From: Rhizobiales bacterium GAS188
Lineage (GTDB): Bacteria > Pseudomonadota > Alphaproteobacteria > Rhizobiales > Beijerinckiaceae
NCBI GenBank assembly: GCA_900104855.1
Contig: FNSS01000002.1
Span: 62,001 to 126,000, forward strand
Reading direction: 5' to 3'
Length of the DNA stretch: 64,000 nucleotides
The notes beneath the pieces are model-generated. The model was given only the letters and a program-made list of their open reading frames with translations. It was not told the origin of the DNA and did no database searches. Positions 26,695-34,851 of this stretch are shown piece after piece; position 1 is the stretch's first letter, and each line of letters starts with the position of its first letter. Both the position numbers and the translations under genes were made by a program.

Positions 26695-27240
26695 TCAGCG
26701 CTGGATCACATGCGAGAGCATCTGGTTCGGATGCGAGAAGCTGCGAGCGGCCCATAGGCCGCTGCGCGCCTTCTTGGCGACGAGCTCGGCAACCAGGTAG
26801 GGCATATAGACGGGCCGGTTGTCTGGACCGAACGCCGCGAAGGCGTAGCCCTGAGTTGTGAGGATGGTGCCGAGGTCGAGCGTCGATCCGGCGAGGTCGG
26901 CCGAGCAGACGACGACGGTCTCCGCCGCGGTCTGAGCGATCGGCGTGCAGCTCGGCTTGAGATCCCGGATCACGGCCGCAAGATAGGCGAGGGACGCCTC
27001 GCCGCAGTCGCCGCTGGCGCCGGCCGCGTTCACATAGCTGGTGCCACGCAGGCAGGCCTGCACGCCGTATAGGCGCATCCGCCGGCCGGCCTGCACCCAG
27101 GTGTCTCCGGTTTCCAAGGAGAGGTCCGCTTGGGGGATCGCGACAGCTGCTGGAGCGGCTTGCCGTGCTTCGGCGGATGAAGCTGCGAAGGCAGCGCAGA
27201 AGACAGCCAGGGCGCGCCGGGAGGCGTGGGGAAGTCGCAC
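26695..27240 (-). CDS. exported staphylococcal-nuclease-like protein
   Basis: About 181 residues from the GTG at 27240, two bases after the upstream stop, with a signal peptide ending near AASSAEA. The mature part has GDTWVQAGRRMRLYGVQ and ends AKKARSGLW, both typical of the SNase/thermonuclease fold, with four or more cysteines. Catalytic Arg/Glu residues are not clear, so activity is uncertain. It is coupled to the membrane protein and VirB1-like genes upstream, a grouping that recalls conjugation or secretion accessory operons. Confidence 0.7.
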   Translation of the reverse strand: MRLPHASRRALAVFCAAFAASSAEARQAAPAAVAIPQADLSLETGDTWVQAGRRMRLYGVQACLRGTSYVNAAGASGDCGEASLAYLAAVIRDLKPSCTPIAQTAAETVVVCSADLAGSTLDLGTILTTQGYAFAAFGPDNRPVYMPYLVAELVAKKARSGLWAARSFSHPNQMLSHVIQR

Positions 27241-27242
27241 GT

Positions 27243-27725
27243 CTAGGTCCGAGTGAGTGAGATGCGCCGATGCCGCGAGGCCGCGCGGGTCAATGAGCTC
27301 GCAGCTCGGCAAAGCCAACGCATTGCAACGGGCGAACCTCGGCGGACAAGGTCCCAGAGTCTCGGGATAATGAGAATCGTGAGGCCGACGCCAACAACGT
27401 GGGCGACTATCGAAGTGAGGGGATAGAACGCAACATCACGCAACGGACTGTCGTGAAGCGTTCCATGAAAACAGTGCCACAAGCCCATGCTCCAAACCAG
27501 AAGGATGGGCGAGGCCAAGACGACGACGACCCCGACGGCAGCCCGCATCGGCGAGGCGCCGATGGCATAGATCGAGTCGAGCAGAACCATGCAGTTGAGC
27601 TGATCGCTCTGTTCCACGTCGCGCTGGTGCTTGTCTGCGTAACAGTGAGCTTGCTCGGCCTGGTTTCGGTGCCAATGCCAATAGTTATTGTCGCCCATTT
27701 CGGGAAGCCTCGTCCGCTTGGTCAT
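27243..27725 (-). CDS. membrane protein with two predicted transmembrane segments
   Basis: About 160 residues from the ATG at 27725 (MTKRTRLPEMG), which overlaps the stop of the upstream VirB1-like gene. A hydrophilic, His-rich N-terminus is followed by two hydrophobic segments (AAVGVVVVLASPILLVW and SIVAHVVGVGLTILII) and a basic tail. I do not recognise the family. Coupling to exported proteins on both sides suggests a shared envelope role. Confidence 0.6.
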   Translation of the reverse strand: MTKRTRLPEMGDNNYWHWHRNQAEQAHCYADKHQRDVEQSDQLNCMVLLDSIYAIGASPMRAAVGVVVVLASPILLVWSMGLWHCFHGTLHDSPLRDVAFYPLTSIVAHVVGVGLTILIIPRLWDLVRRGSPVAMRWLCRAASSLTRAASRHRRISLTRT

Positions 27726-28363
27726 GCGGTGAGATTTGACGTTGTCTCGTCCGGTGACGGCGAGTTCGGGAAGTCCCCAACGTTGTCGATGCTGCAATCG
27801 CCGGAGCATGCGGACGCAACCAGATTCGGATTGTTTTGCAATTGCGTGTCGGCCGCTGCTACGCCTCGCGCCCAACCAGCCTGTTCTGCAGCATTGGAGC
27901 CATTATACCGCGCGGCCAAGCAGCTATAGTTTGTAGAGCCGCAGGCTTTGACCGCTTGACCGAGCACGGCCATGCCACCTTGGATGTTTTGGTCGTTTAT
28001 ATCCCGATTAAACCCCAGGCCCCCCGCTGTCGCCTGCGTAAGCTGCATAGGTCCCTTCACACCTGTTTGTGATCCAGCGCAAGAGTTAAAGCCCTCTGAT
28101 TCGTGGTACGAAACGGCCAACGCCAAATCGACCGGCACCCCATTTTGTTCCGCGGCCGCCGTAATCATGGAAACATTTTGAGGCTGATTCTGCATTGCCT
28201 GGGCGATTGACCCAGGATGAAATTGGCCAAAACCGTTGGGGCACAAATTGGCAAGGGGCGTGTTGTTCTGCAAAAGCGTGTCCCCACTTGGGCACTCGCT
28301 CGCCGTAGCGAAGTTAGCGGCAATAGCAAACCCGACAATAAGGGAACGTTGCAGCATAGTCAT
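27722..28363 (-). CDS. VirB1-like lytic transglycosylase
   Basis: 213 residues with an N-terminal signal peptide (cleavage near TAS) and a transglycosylase SLT domain. The catalytic Glu is in ALAVSYHESEGFNS, followed by TGVKGPMQLTQAT, the motif that usually reads G.MQ..P.TA. It probably opens peptidoglycan for a secretion or conjugation machine. It overlaps both the upstream exported protein gene (28360-28363) and the downstream membrane gene. No VirB2-VirB11 genes are in the window. Confidence 0.85.
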   Translation of the reverse strand: MTMLQRSLIVGFAIAANFATASECPSGDTLLQNNTPLANLCPNGFGQFHPGSIAQAMQNQPQNVSMITAAAEQNGVPVDLALAVSYHESEGFNSCAGSQTGVKGPMQLTQATAGGLGFNRDINDQNIQGGMAVLGQAVKACGSTNYSCLAARYNGSNAAEQAGWARGVAAADTQLQNNPNLVASACSGDCSIDNVGDFPNSPSPDETTSNLTA

Positions 28364-29127
28364 CTGGTCCCGGCGCAGTATTCGTATTGTTCATCGTCTA
28401 GAACAAACGTGGTTGATGATATGACGATGATAGTCTGTCGAACCGTCATCTTGTCGGGGCTGGCGTCGATATCTTTCGCCTTAGGCCAATTAGTCCCTTG
28501 GCCCTCTAAACAACTAGATGAATAGTGATTTGGAATGCCCGCAACCGCGACCGTTCTGCATACCTGATAGTGCCCGGAGAAATTTTGACCATCGAAGGTC
28601 ACTGAGCTTGCGCCACCCAATCCTGCGCAACCGATTTTGGTCGGCATGTAGACGCCTGGCTTTAGCACGGCGAACCCATGCGTCTCCGTGGCAGCGCGAC
28701 GATTCTGCTTTTGAGGCTGCTGTGCGAGTGTACCGATGCGCACGACGCAGGTGTCCGCGACCGTATCAACCCTATATGGCTTGCCCTTCGGGTAGGTGAT
28801 CAGCTCGGCCGGGCACTTTGAGACGGTCGCATCGCCAATGGTCTTGATGTCGAGGCACAGGCGCTCAGAAAAGAACACCCCGAACTCCTGCCGCGCCCAC
28901 GGGCGACCTATGCTGTAATGGGCGGCGAAGGCGTTGCCGCGCCCGAGCACTTCCGGCTCGAGCTGGTAGACGCGCGCCCACCATTTGTCGCCTTCGGTGA
29001 CAGGCGGGTTGGAAAAGTCGGTGTACGCCATGGGACGCGGCCCCTCTTGCGCGCGCGCCGGGCAAGTGGCGGCAGCGATGACCGCCATGGCTACGAGGGC
29101 CTTCAACTGCTTCAACATCACATACAT
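28360..29127 (-). CDS. exported protein of unknown function
   Basis: About 255 residues from the ATG at 29127 (an ATG at 29118 is also possible), with signal peptide MLKQLKALVAMAVIAA ending at PARA. The mature region has several cysteines and no family I recognise. It is the first gene of a leftward set of overlapping genes: exported protein, VirB1-like, membrane protein, SNase-like, perhaps XRE and winged-helix proteins. The longer frame to 29364 is proline/arginine-rich and not supported. Confidence 0.65.
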   Translation of the reverse strand: MYVMLKQLKALVAMAVIAAATCPARAQEGPRPMAYTDFSNPPVTEGDKWWARVYQLEPEVLGRGNAFAAHYSIGRPWARQEFGVFFSERLCLDIKTIGDATVSKCPAELITYPKGKPYRVDTVADTCVVRIGTLAQQPQKQNRRAATETHGFAVLKPGVYMPTKIGCAGLGGASSVTFDGQNFSGHYQVCRTVAVAGIPNHYSSSCLEGQGTNWPKAKDIDASPDKMTVRQTIIVISSTTFVLDDEQYEYCAGTR

Positions 29128-29828
29128 CCTGCGAATGTGTGAAGACCTCTGGCTTGGCGCAGGGTGTTCAGGTCCCGCCTGAACCCCTGGCCATCGCCGA
29201 GATGGGAGAGGGGAAGGGGCAGGCCGGCCATGGGAGGGGGATCGCCCGCCCGCAGGGGCGGCCTGGTCAAGGCCGCGTCTGCAGGCCGACCGAGGTCGGC
29301 CGAAGACCGGGGACACCCATGGCCGGGCTTGCGGGAAGGGGAGGGGGAACGCCTCCCCTTCCATTGAAACACGCGGCTATTGAGCATGAATTAGATGCAC
29401 CCGCACGGGACCGAGGAAATCGGTATCACCGACCTGACCGCGAGCCGAATACTGATCTTGCGCCATCACTTCCCCATCTGGTTGAAGGTGATGCGGCTCG
29501 TCGAACTGCCGAAGCCGACGTCGACGTAATGGGGGCGTTTTCATGTTGCATCGGTCTCAAAACATATTCATTCATTTTCAAAGACTTGCATTTTTGACGA
29601 ATCGCCCGATGCAACATGAATGCAACATGGTCGGGCAGTTGGCGCGCCTCGCCGAAGGGGCGCGCAACCAGGCATCATAGCAAAGGATAAGATTATTTCT
29701 CGTGATGCGTGGTCGAGGCGCCTCGCTGAGCGCAAGGCTAAGAATGAGCCCTTGAGCCAGTCGGCCAAGGGGAGCAATCTTGTCGCCCATCGGCATCAAT
29801 GCCCATCACCGATCAGGGAGGGGCGGTA
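29128..29828. other. 700-bp gap with an inverted repeat; no supported gene
   Basis: The first half is G-rich low-complexity-like sequence. The second half is more AT-rich and carries the inverted repeat 29542-29618. I see no gene with family features; it probably holds the promoter of the small genes that start at 29829. Confidence 0.5.
29542..29618. repeat. perfect 13-bp inverted repeat around 51 bp, with a third partial copy
   Basis: CATGTTGCATCGG at 29542-29554 and its exact reverse complement CCGATGCAACATG at 29606-29618, followed at once by TGCAACATGG (29621-29630). The loop is AT-rich. This could be a regulator binding array, an attachment or transfer site, or a long hairpin. Confidence 0.7.
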
Positions 29829-30059
29829 ATGACCGACGAATTCACAATCGAGAGCAGGACTACCATCGTCACGGTACGGCATATGGAGCATGGCCATCGT
29901 TACACATTCAGCATTTGGGAGAGGCCTCGCCGAAGCGTGACAGTGCGTATCGGCCCCGTGGTGGCGAACGCGAGAGCGTCTTTGCCAATTGCCATGTTCG
30001 AAACCGCAGCGCGTGCCTTCGCCGAGCGCGAGGCCAGAAAGGCGGATCTGATTGATTGA
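29829..30059 (+). CDS. small protein of the FAEREARKADLID-tail family, member 1
   Basis: 76 residues (MTDEFTIES), ATG with GGGAGG about 10 bases upstream. The N-terminal half is beta-rich (VTVRHMEHGHRYTFSIWE) and the last 13 residues are FAEREARKADLID, shared with the members at 36526 and 63683 and, with changes, with those at 30071, 30301 and 33217. It is the first of a tandem set. I do not recognise a described family; no membrane segment or signal peptide. Confidence 0.75.
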   Translation: MTDEFTIESRTTIVTVRHMEHGHRYTFSIWERPRRSVTVRIGPVVANARASLPIAMFETAARAFAEREARKADLID

Positions 30060-30070
30060 GGGAGCGCGGC

Positions 30071-30301
30071 ATGGCGGATCAATTCGACGTCATAGAGGCC
30101 AAGGCGAAACTCTTGACCGTACGCCATCTCGCCGAAGAGCACCTCTACACTTTCCATGTCGTCGAGGATCGCGACGGCCGGCTCATCCTCGGCCACGACA
30201 ATGAGAACGCCAGGGCCGAACATAGCGGGGCTCATCATTTCTTTGAGGCCCGCGAATTCGCGGAAGCCGAGGCACGCCGGCGCAGAATGATCGATTGCTG
30301 A
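30071..30301 (+). CDS. small protein of the same tail family, member 2 (diverged)
   Basis: 76 residues (MADQFDVIEAK), ATG with GAGGGAG upstream, 11 bp after member 1. It keeps the pattern TVRH..EEHLYTFHVVE in the first half but ends FAEAEARRRRMIDC, so the tail has diverged. Likely a tandem duplicate of member 1. Confidence 0.7.
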   Translation: MADQFDVIEAKAKLLTVRHLAEEHLYTFHVVEDRDGRLILGHDNENARAEHSGAHHFFEAREFAEAEARRRRMIDC

Positions 30302-30369
30302 TCGGGCGCGCCTTTGCCGCCCAAAAGGCCGCCGAGCACGAGGCCAGGGAGGCGGGTCTGATCGATTGA
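30301..30369 (+). pseudogene. tail-only remnant of the same small-protein family, member 3
   Basis: An in-frame stretch GRAFAAQKAAEHEAREAGLID and stop directly after member 2. It retains the family C-terminus without a start or N-terminal half, so it is a decayed third tandem copy. Confidence 0.6.
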
Positions 30370-30488
30370 GGGATGGGGCGAAGAGGGCGAGCGGGGACGC
30401 AATACGGAAAACCCGCCCGCCCCCACTTCGGTGCGCGGGAGACCTTCCGCGCCGAATCAGTATGCTGCTGTAAGCTCGTTCTCGGTTC

Positions 30489-30650
30489 TCACCACAACTT
30501 GAAGATCAGCCCCAACGCGATGCCGATCACGGCGAGGCATAGGATTATCGCGAACACCGCGAAGTCGCGCCCGCCGGGCTGATGGCGCCAACCGAGCCGA
30601 CCGGGCCAACCACGACGACCGGGCCGCCCCGGCGAAGGTTGATCCGACAT
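30489..30650 (-). CDS. small single-span membrane protein
   Basis: About 53 residues from the ATG at 30650 (an in-frame start at 30674 is possible). An arginine/proline/glycine-rich N-terminus is followed by one membrane segment, AVFAIILCLAVIGIALGLIF. Unknown family; topology suggests a cytoplasmic basic N-terminus. Confidence 0.45.
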   Translation of the reverse strand: MSDQPSPGRPGRRGWPGRLGWRHQPGGRDFAVFAIILCLAVIGIALGLIFKLW

Positions 30651-30680
30651 ACCGACAATATAGAGCTTGCCCAACAGAAA

Positions 30681-30705
30681 GCCCGCGCTCTCTTCGAGGC
30701 GGGGC
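30681..30705. terminator. terminator-like hairpin, copy 1 of 3
   Basis: GCCCGCGCTCTCTTCGAGGC followed by GGGGC forms a GC-rich stem with a small loop; the same element is at 32542-32568 and 37163-37186. On the - strand a short T-rich stretch follows, so it may end leftward transcription from the gene at 30942. Confidence 0.5.
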
Positions 30706-30708
30706 TGG

Positions 30709-30942
30709 TCATGTCGGCGGGGCGCTTCTGGCCTTTAGGTCCGCCGGGGCATTACCGATGCCCTTCCTCTGGCTGAGTCCATCATCAATCGCCCTGATGC
30801 AAGCGAAGAGAGCCGCATCGCGGGTTTTGTAGAACGTCTCGTTGCGAATAGGGGTGCCCGACTCTTTCTCCGGGTAAATCGTCCACCGCCATTTTGATGG
30901 CTCGTCTTCCTTGACGTCGTAGTCGATATCGCGGTGCCTCAC
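30709..30942 (-). CDS. small conserved-type hypothetical protein
   Basis: 77 residues starting at a GTG (30942) with GGAGGG six bases upstream. It contains KWRWTIYPEKESGTPIRNET and a helix DAALFACIRAIDDGL, an arrangement I associate with short Rhizobiales hypothetical proteins. No known function. Confidence 0.6.
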   Translation of the reverse strand: MRHRDIDYDVKEDEPSKWRWTIYPEKESGTPIRNETFYKTRDAALFACIRAIDDGLSQRKGIGNAPADLKARSAPPT

Positions 30943-31090
30943 GCGGCTCCCTCCTGCTTTGTGCTAAGCATACAGGAACAAGACGGCGACAGCGAGGGCC
31001 AGCAAGGGTCCAGCCGCCGAGCGGAATAGGCGCTCACAAGCTCCCTAGGGCTTCCAGGCGGGGCGTGGTAGCATCCGCATTGGCCACGGG

Positions 31091-31892
31091 GGCTTTGTCA
31101 CGGGAACCCTAATCGACCCGCAGAGGCACCCGGGACAGTTCTGGCTCATGCCGCCGTTGCCGTTCTCCAAGTGGCCGATGCCGCGCCTCTGAGGATGCGG
31201 AGGGCGTTCCGGGATGTCAGGTGGCGCTGGGTGGTGAAGGTGTTGTGGACGGCGGCATGAACCGACAGAAAGCGCTGAGCTGAGCCGGGCGACTTGAACC
31301 TTTGCATCTTGAACTCGCGACGTCGTATTGGCTGGTGCGAGTTCTCGGCTCGATTGTTCTTGCGCAGCCCTTGCTCATGACGAGCGGAGAGGCCGAGCTC
31401 CGACTTCGCAGCTCCGTAGGATCTCAGCTGGTCAGTCACGAGCACCTCGGGCGCGAAGCCTTGCTTTTTCAGCAGTTTGCGCATCAGCTTCATAGCTGCG
31501 GTCGTGTTGCGTCGTCGTTGCACGAGCAGGTCGAGAACCTCGCCCTCACTGTCCACCGCTCGCCAGAGCCAGAACTGCTTGCCGCTGATCATCACGACCA
31601 TCTCGTCGAGATGCCATTGCGAGGTCGGGCGGGAGCGACGGCGGCGAAGCTCTCGAGCAAAAAACGGTCCGAACTTCAGCACCCAGCGTCTGACGGTCTC
31701 GTAGGAAATGTCGAGACCGCGCTCTGCGAGGAGTTCCTCAACGTCGCGATAGCTGAGCGTGAACCGGGCATAAAGCCAAACTGCATGGCGGATGACCGCC
31801 GGAGGAAATTGGTGACGAGCGAACGAGACGGTTGTCATTTGCCATCATAATCGAGCCTCAGCCCAACGCGCCAGCGTTCTCGTGACATTGCC
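31091..31892 (-). mobile_element. IS6-family insertion sequence
   Basis: An 802-bp element with imperfect 20-bp terminal inverted repeats: GGCTTTGTCACGGGAACCCT at 31091-31110, and GGCAATGTCACGAGAACGCT read from the - strand at 31892-31873 (about 15/20 match). It contains one transposase gene. No clear 8-bp target duplication was seen. A truncated relative lies at 47379-47667. Confidence 0.85.
31146..31838 (-). CDS. IS6-family transposase
   Basis: 230 residues, single-ORF DDE transposase. The N-terminus (FPPAVIRHAVWLYARFTLSYRD) with helix-turn-helix, first Asp in WHLDEMVV, second Asp in VTDQLRSYG, and Glu in NNRAENSHQ give the full catalytic triad. Length is close to the usual 235-240 residues, so it may be active. 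Confidence 0.92.
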   Translation of the reverse strand: MTTVSFARHQFPPAVIRHAVWLYARFTLSYRDVEELLAERGLDISYETVRRWVLKFGPFFARELRRRRSRPTSQWHLDEMVVMISGKQFWLWRAVDSEGEVLDLLVQRRRNTTAAMKLMRKLLKKQGFAPEVLVTDQLRSYGAAKSELGLSARHEQGLRKNNRAENSHQPIRRREFKMQRFKSPGSAQRFLSVHAAVHNTFTTQRHLTSRNALRILRGAASATWRTATAA

Positions 31893-32018
31893 GGGGTAGC
31901 TGCTGGCAGCCGCGTGGTATTGAACGGCTGTTCACAGCCTCACTCTTGGCTGGAGCAGACCTCATGGTAACGTAAGCATGGCCGCGGTCGTTTTGCCCCC
32001 CTATCACTCCCGTGGCTA
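31893..32018. other. IS flank, no gene seen
   Basis: Short stretch between the IS6 element and hairpin repeat copy A. I see no coding sequence. Confidence 0.5.
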
Positions 32019-32062
32019 GGGCCTCGTCGGCACTCTGGATCTCGGCGGGGCCCGCCTTTTTT
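32019..32062 (+). repeat. GGGCCTCG-type hairpin repeat, copy A (terminator-like)
   Basis: GGGCCTCGTCGG, a short loop, then CGGCGGGGCCC and a TTTTTT run: a GC-rich hairpin followed by a T tract on the + strand. The same palindrome occurs at 32830, 37295 and 37447 with variable loops, but only this copy has a long T tract. Confidence 0.65.
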
Positions 32063-32129
32063 GGATCGAACGCCGTCGGATCGCGGCGAGGGGCGCCCTC
32101 ACCGACCGCGACGCCAGGATGGCGGGGGC

Positions 32130-32417
32130 TTAAGCTGCTGATGAAGTCTCGAACCCGATTGCGCCTTTGACCTTTGGCGCGATCGACGCATCAGCCAAAA
32201 TCCCGTAACGCCCGATAATCTCGCCCGCCTCTGCGGCGCCCGTTTCGGGGTTGCTGACGCGGCGGAACGCGACGGCCCCTCCCAATACTTCCGCGAATAT
32301 TTTCCCGGCGCGTCTAGCCTCGTCTTCCGAGGAAAAGCGCATTTCCTTTTGGACCGCAAGCCGTCCTTCCAGGCCGCGAAACACGGGAATGACGCCGAAC
32401 TGAGTGACGCGAGCCAT
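32130..32417 (-). CDS. small hypothetical protein, GGAVAF family member 1
   Basis: 95 residues from the ATG at 32417 (MARVTQFGVIP) with GCGAGG upstream. The middle, EARRAGKIFAEVLGGAVAFR, and following GEIIGRYGILAD resemble the protein at 33806-34054 (GGAVAFKWR, IEILAGFGELP), defining a small local family. Function unknown; no membrane segment. Confidence 0.6.
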   Translation of the reverse strand: MARVTQFGVIPVFRGLEGRLAVQKEMRFSSEDEARRAGKIFAEVLGGAVAFRRVSNPETGAAEAGEIIGRYGILADASIAPKVKGAIGFETSSAA

Positions 32418-32541
32418 GTGCAGCCTCGCAAGGAACATCTACGGCTGGGGGCCAAGCACAGGCTGTGCCAAAGTCCAACGGCACATGGAAACGCAAATAC
32501 AGTCGTAAGTCCATCGGCAAGGCGGCACGCGTCCACAGAAG

Positions 32542-32568
32542 AGCCCCGCGCTCTTTCGAGCCGGGGCT
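32542..32568. terminator. terminator-like hairpin, copy 2 of 3
   Basis: AGCCCCGCGCTCTTTCGAGC followed by CGGGGCT. Outer CACAG and CTGTG bases extend the stem. It lies upstream of the small gene at 32417. Same motif as 30681 and 37163. Confidence 0.5.
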
Positions 32569-32829
32569 GTGTGGATCCAAAAGTCGGCGGTCACTCCGGC
32601 GACTTACTCTAGCTCCCGGACCGTGACAGAATCGCGACGTTCTCGTGCGCTCGATTTCCTCCCCACCCTCGCGGAGTCGGCGTCCAACGGCCTTGAGCAG
32701 CGTATCCGACTAAGGGTGGGTCGCCGGGCCGCGGCGAGCGCGTGCACGCTTGCTATTGGCAGGAGCCGCCATCGTGGCATGATCTCCATGGGCAACGTCG
32801 ATTCGCAGCCCGTATTGGCCCCGGGCCAC

Positions 32830-32861
32830 GGCCCCGTCGGTGCCATAGCTCCGGCGGGGCC
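32830..32861. repeat. GGGCCTCG-type hairpin repeat, copy B
   Basis: GGCCCCGTCGG, loop TGCCATAGCT, CCGGCGGGGCC. Matches copies at 32019, 37295 and 37447 in both arms. Confidence 0.65.
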
Positions 32862-33034
32862 TGCGATGTCCGCCCATCTCTGGAATGGTTCAACCAGAGT
32901 GCCTATGTGAGAGCGCTGGCGGCGCTTGTCATGGTGCGGAAGATTCCGCACCGGCGTATTGAGGGCCCAAGAGTGATCCGACTCCCGGACTATTTGGAGA
33001 GAGGGACAAGCCGAGGCTTCTTTTTCGTGAGCGC

Positions 33035-33211
33035 GTGCTGCAATGCGTGGCCGATTTCCAGGCTGAGCACCGTAGGTCGCCCCACCAAAAAGAGATAGCG
33101 GCAGGGGTCGGCATCAACGGCGCCAGCTCTGTGTGGCGGGCGCTGAAGCTCTTGGAAGAGGAAGGCCGCATCAAGCGAGTGCGCACACAGATCGAGATAT
33201 TGAAAAAATAA
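33035..33211 (+). CDS. small winged-helix-like protein (possible)
   Basis: 58 residues from a GTG at 33035: RRSPHQKEIAAGVGINGASS followed by VWRALKLLEEEGRIKRV, which reads as a helix-turn-helix and wing like those of MarR/LexA N-termini. The frame is open further upstream to a stop near 32960 but has no ATG. It ends 5 bp before a broken member of the tail family, suggesting it regulated or accompanied it. Confidence 0.45.
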   Translation: MLQCVADFQAEHRRSPHQKEIAAGVGINGASSVWRALKLLEEEGRIKRVRTQIEILKK

Positions 33212-33216
33212 CTGAG

Positions 33217-33538
33217 ATGGCGGCAGCGAGCGGCAGGGGCCCAGTCCGCCATGTGGCTCACGGCCATCGTTACGCCTTCCACGTTGCGGAAGAGCCCCAT
33301 CGAAGGCTGCTGTGCGTCGGTCCGGTGGCAGACAAAGGTGAAGGCATCTTTGCCACGCTTCGCGTTCCAGAGGGCGGCCCGAGTCTATGCCGAGCGCGAG
33401 GCCAGAAAGGCGGATCTGATCGATCGATTGGGGCGCGGCGCGAGGCCGAAGAAAGACGCCTCCATGAAAGTTTGCCGCCCGTCTGAGAGGATCTACGCGC
33501 TTTTGCTCGGGTCCTCGACGAGTGGCGCTGGCGGGTAA
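33217..33538 (+). pseudogene. broken member 4 of the FAEREARKADLID-tail family
   Basis: Starts ATG at 33217 and reads VRHVAHGHRYAFHVAEEPHR in the family pattern. The tail VYAEREARKADLID lies in another frame, so a shift is needed near 33370. A 4-bp duplication (ATCG) then removes the normal stop, extending the frame to 33538. Confidence 0.65.
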
Positions 33539-33539
33539 C

Positions 33540-33805
33540 GGCGACACGCTTTCTCGCTCAGACAGTGAACCTTTTCCCGTCGAAATCGTTGGCTGTCAAA
33601 GGAACAGCTGATGAGAGGATGGTCAAGGAGCCTGTTTCTGAGCATGGTGTCTCGTGCGGCCGGATGGTTGATTGCCAAGCTCTTCCGGCATCGCGCATTG
33701 ATTTCTATTGGGAGGGCACGGGACGCGATGTCCCGATCGTGCTCGACACGAGAGGCAGCGCGCTCATCTAACCTTTAGGGCGCGCCGCTATGAGCAACCC
33801 GCTGG
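33540..33805. other. gap without a supported gene
   Basis: A 68-codon frame from a GTG at 33565 exists but has no ribosome site or family features that I can support. Confidence 0.4.
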
Positions 33806-34054
33806 TTAAGCCTCTCGAGTGAGACACTCGACCTCGGTTGGCAGCTCTCCGAAACCCGCGAGAATTTCGATCGACCCGGGACGCCCGAACTCTACGTCGC
33901 CTCGCCATTTAAAGGCGACGGCGCCTCCCTTTTGCTGAGCGAGCGAGCGGGCTTTCCGAACGGCCAACAGTGCGCTTGACACCTCATCGCACTTCCCGGC
34001 AACGAACTCTCCGTCCGGGGTTTGCTCGACGCCCACCGCGAAGTAGTGGGTCAT
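33806..34054 (-). CDS. small hypothetical protein, GGAVAF family member 2
   Basis: 82 residues from the ATG at 34054 (MTHYFAVGVEQT) with GGTGAG eight bases upstream. Central helix ALLAVRKARSLAQQKGGAVAFK and GSIEILAGFGELP parallel the protein at 32130-32417. Unknown function. Confidence 0.6.
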   Translation of the reverse strand: MTHYFAVGVEQTPDGEFVAGKCDEVSSALLAVRKARSLAQQKGGAVAFKWRGDVEFGRPGSIEILAGFGELPTEVECLTREA

Positions 34055-34130
34055 CTGCATCTCACCAATATAGGTCCAGCTCCTGTGCGGAAAAGCCCCG
34101 CCCACGCGCGCCGCACAACTGCCTGGACGA

Positions 34131-34352
34131 TCAGGGTGGCTGAATATTTTCGCGTATCCATCGGAGAACTTCGCCAGCGTGACGATCCTGCAAAATGCGG
34201 AAACCATCCGCCATCACTGGCACGTTGATGTCCCCGAAATGGGCGTGAGCCCTGACTTCTGCCTCTCGAAGGGTCGCTGCCTCTATGATGATCGTCTCGA
34301 CGACAACCGGGTCGCCGTGGTGGGGCGCCAGCCGGATTCAATTTGATACCGC
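34131..34352 (-). pseudogene. possible small-gene remnant lacking a start codon
   Basis: A frame open from a stop near 34355 to the TGA at 34131 encodes VVVETIIIEAATLREAEVRA and GDINVPVMADGFRILQDRHA, which reads like real protein, but no ATG, GTG or TTG start is placed to use it. It may be a short conserved protein that lost its start. Confidence 0.35.
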
Positions 34353-34355
34353 ATC

Positions 34356-34851
34356 GCCAGGGAGCAAACTGCCGGTAGGGCGGGGCTGTCAAGATCAGCG
34401 GATTCCCAAGCATCCGGCAGCCGCGCCGGCCGATCGGCGTAGGCCCGCCCTTGCTCGCCAGCTTGAACACCGACACGTGCGTAGGCATATGTCAGTGGGC
34501 GCCCCTTGGAGGGCAGCTGTCATGAAACAATTTCGCGGCGAACCTTGGGACTTCCCGGAGCACCGTCGGCGACAGGTGGTGATGGAAGTCTCCACAAGAG
34601 CGGCAGCACGGCCCGTGCCAATTTGGCTCAGCGCGCGCCGCTATCCTGGTCATCACCGGTGGACATCTGGGTCGGCACCGTAGCCGCAGCTGGCTCACGC
34701 CCTCGCTCCGGCCGAGATTCGTCTCGCCGCCGTCGTTGATATCTTCTCCGCCCTCAGCATTGCCCGAAGGCCTCCCATTCCTTGTCGATGACGTCCTCGG
34801 CAAGACCGTCGACGCGGGGCCGATTTTGTCTATATCTTCCATATCGGTTAT
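34356..34851. other. gap without a supported gene
   Basis: Several open frames but none with family features or convincing starts. The last 40 bases are AT-rich and probably carry the promoter of the gene at 34852. Confidence 0.4.

Larger units (their letters stand above)
32418..33034. other. gap with hairpin repeats; no supported gene
   Basis: Contains the hairpins at 32542-32568 and 32830-32861. Open frames on both strands here look like GC-bias shadows. Confidence 0.5.

Noticed and set aside
29139-29367. G-rich stretch considered as a structured RNA or G-quadruplex array
   Set aside because: No clear repeat unit or conserved fold could be followed by eye; composition alone is not enough.
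32604-32951. 115-codon - strand frame
   Set aside because: Overlaps a hairpin repeat and has no family features or ribosome site.
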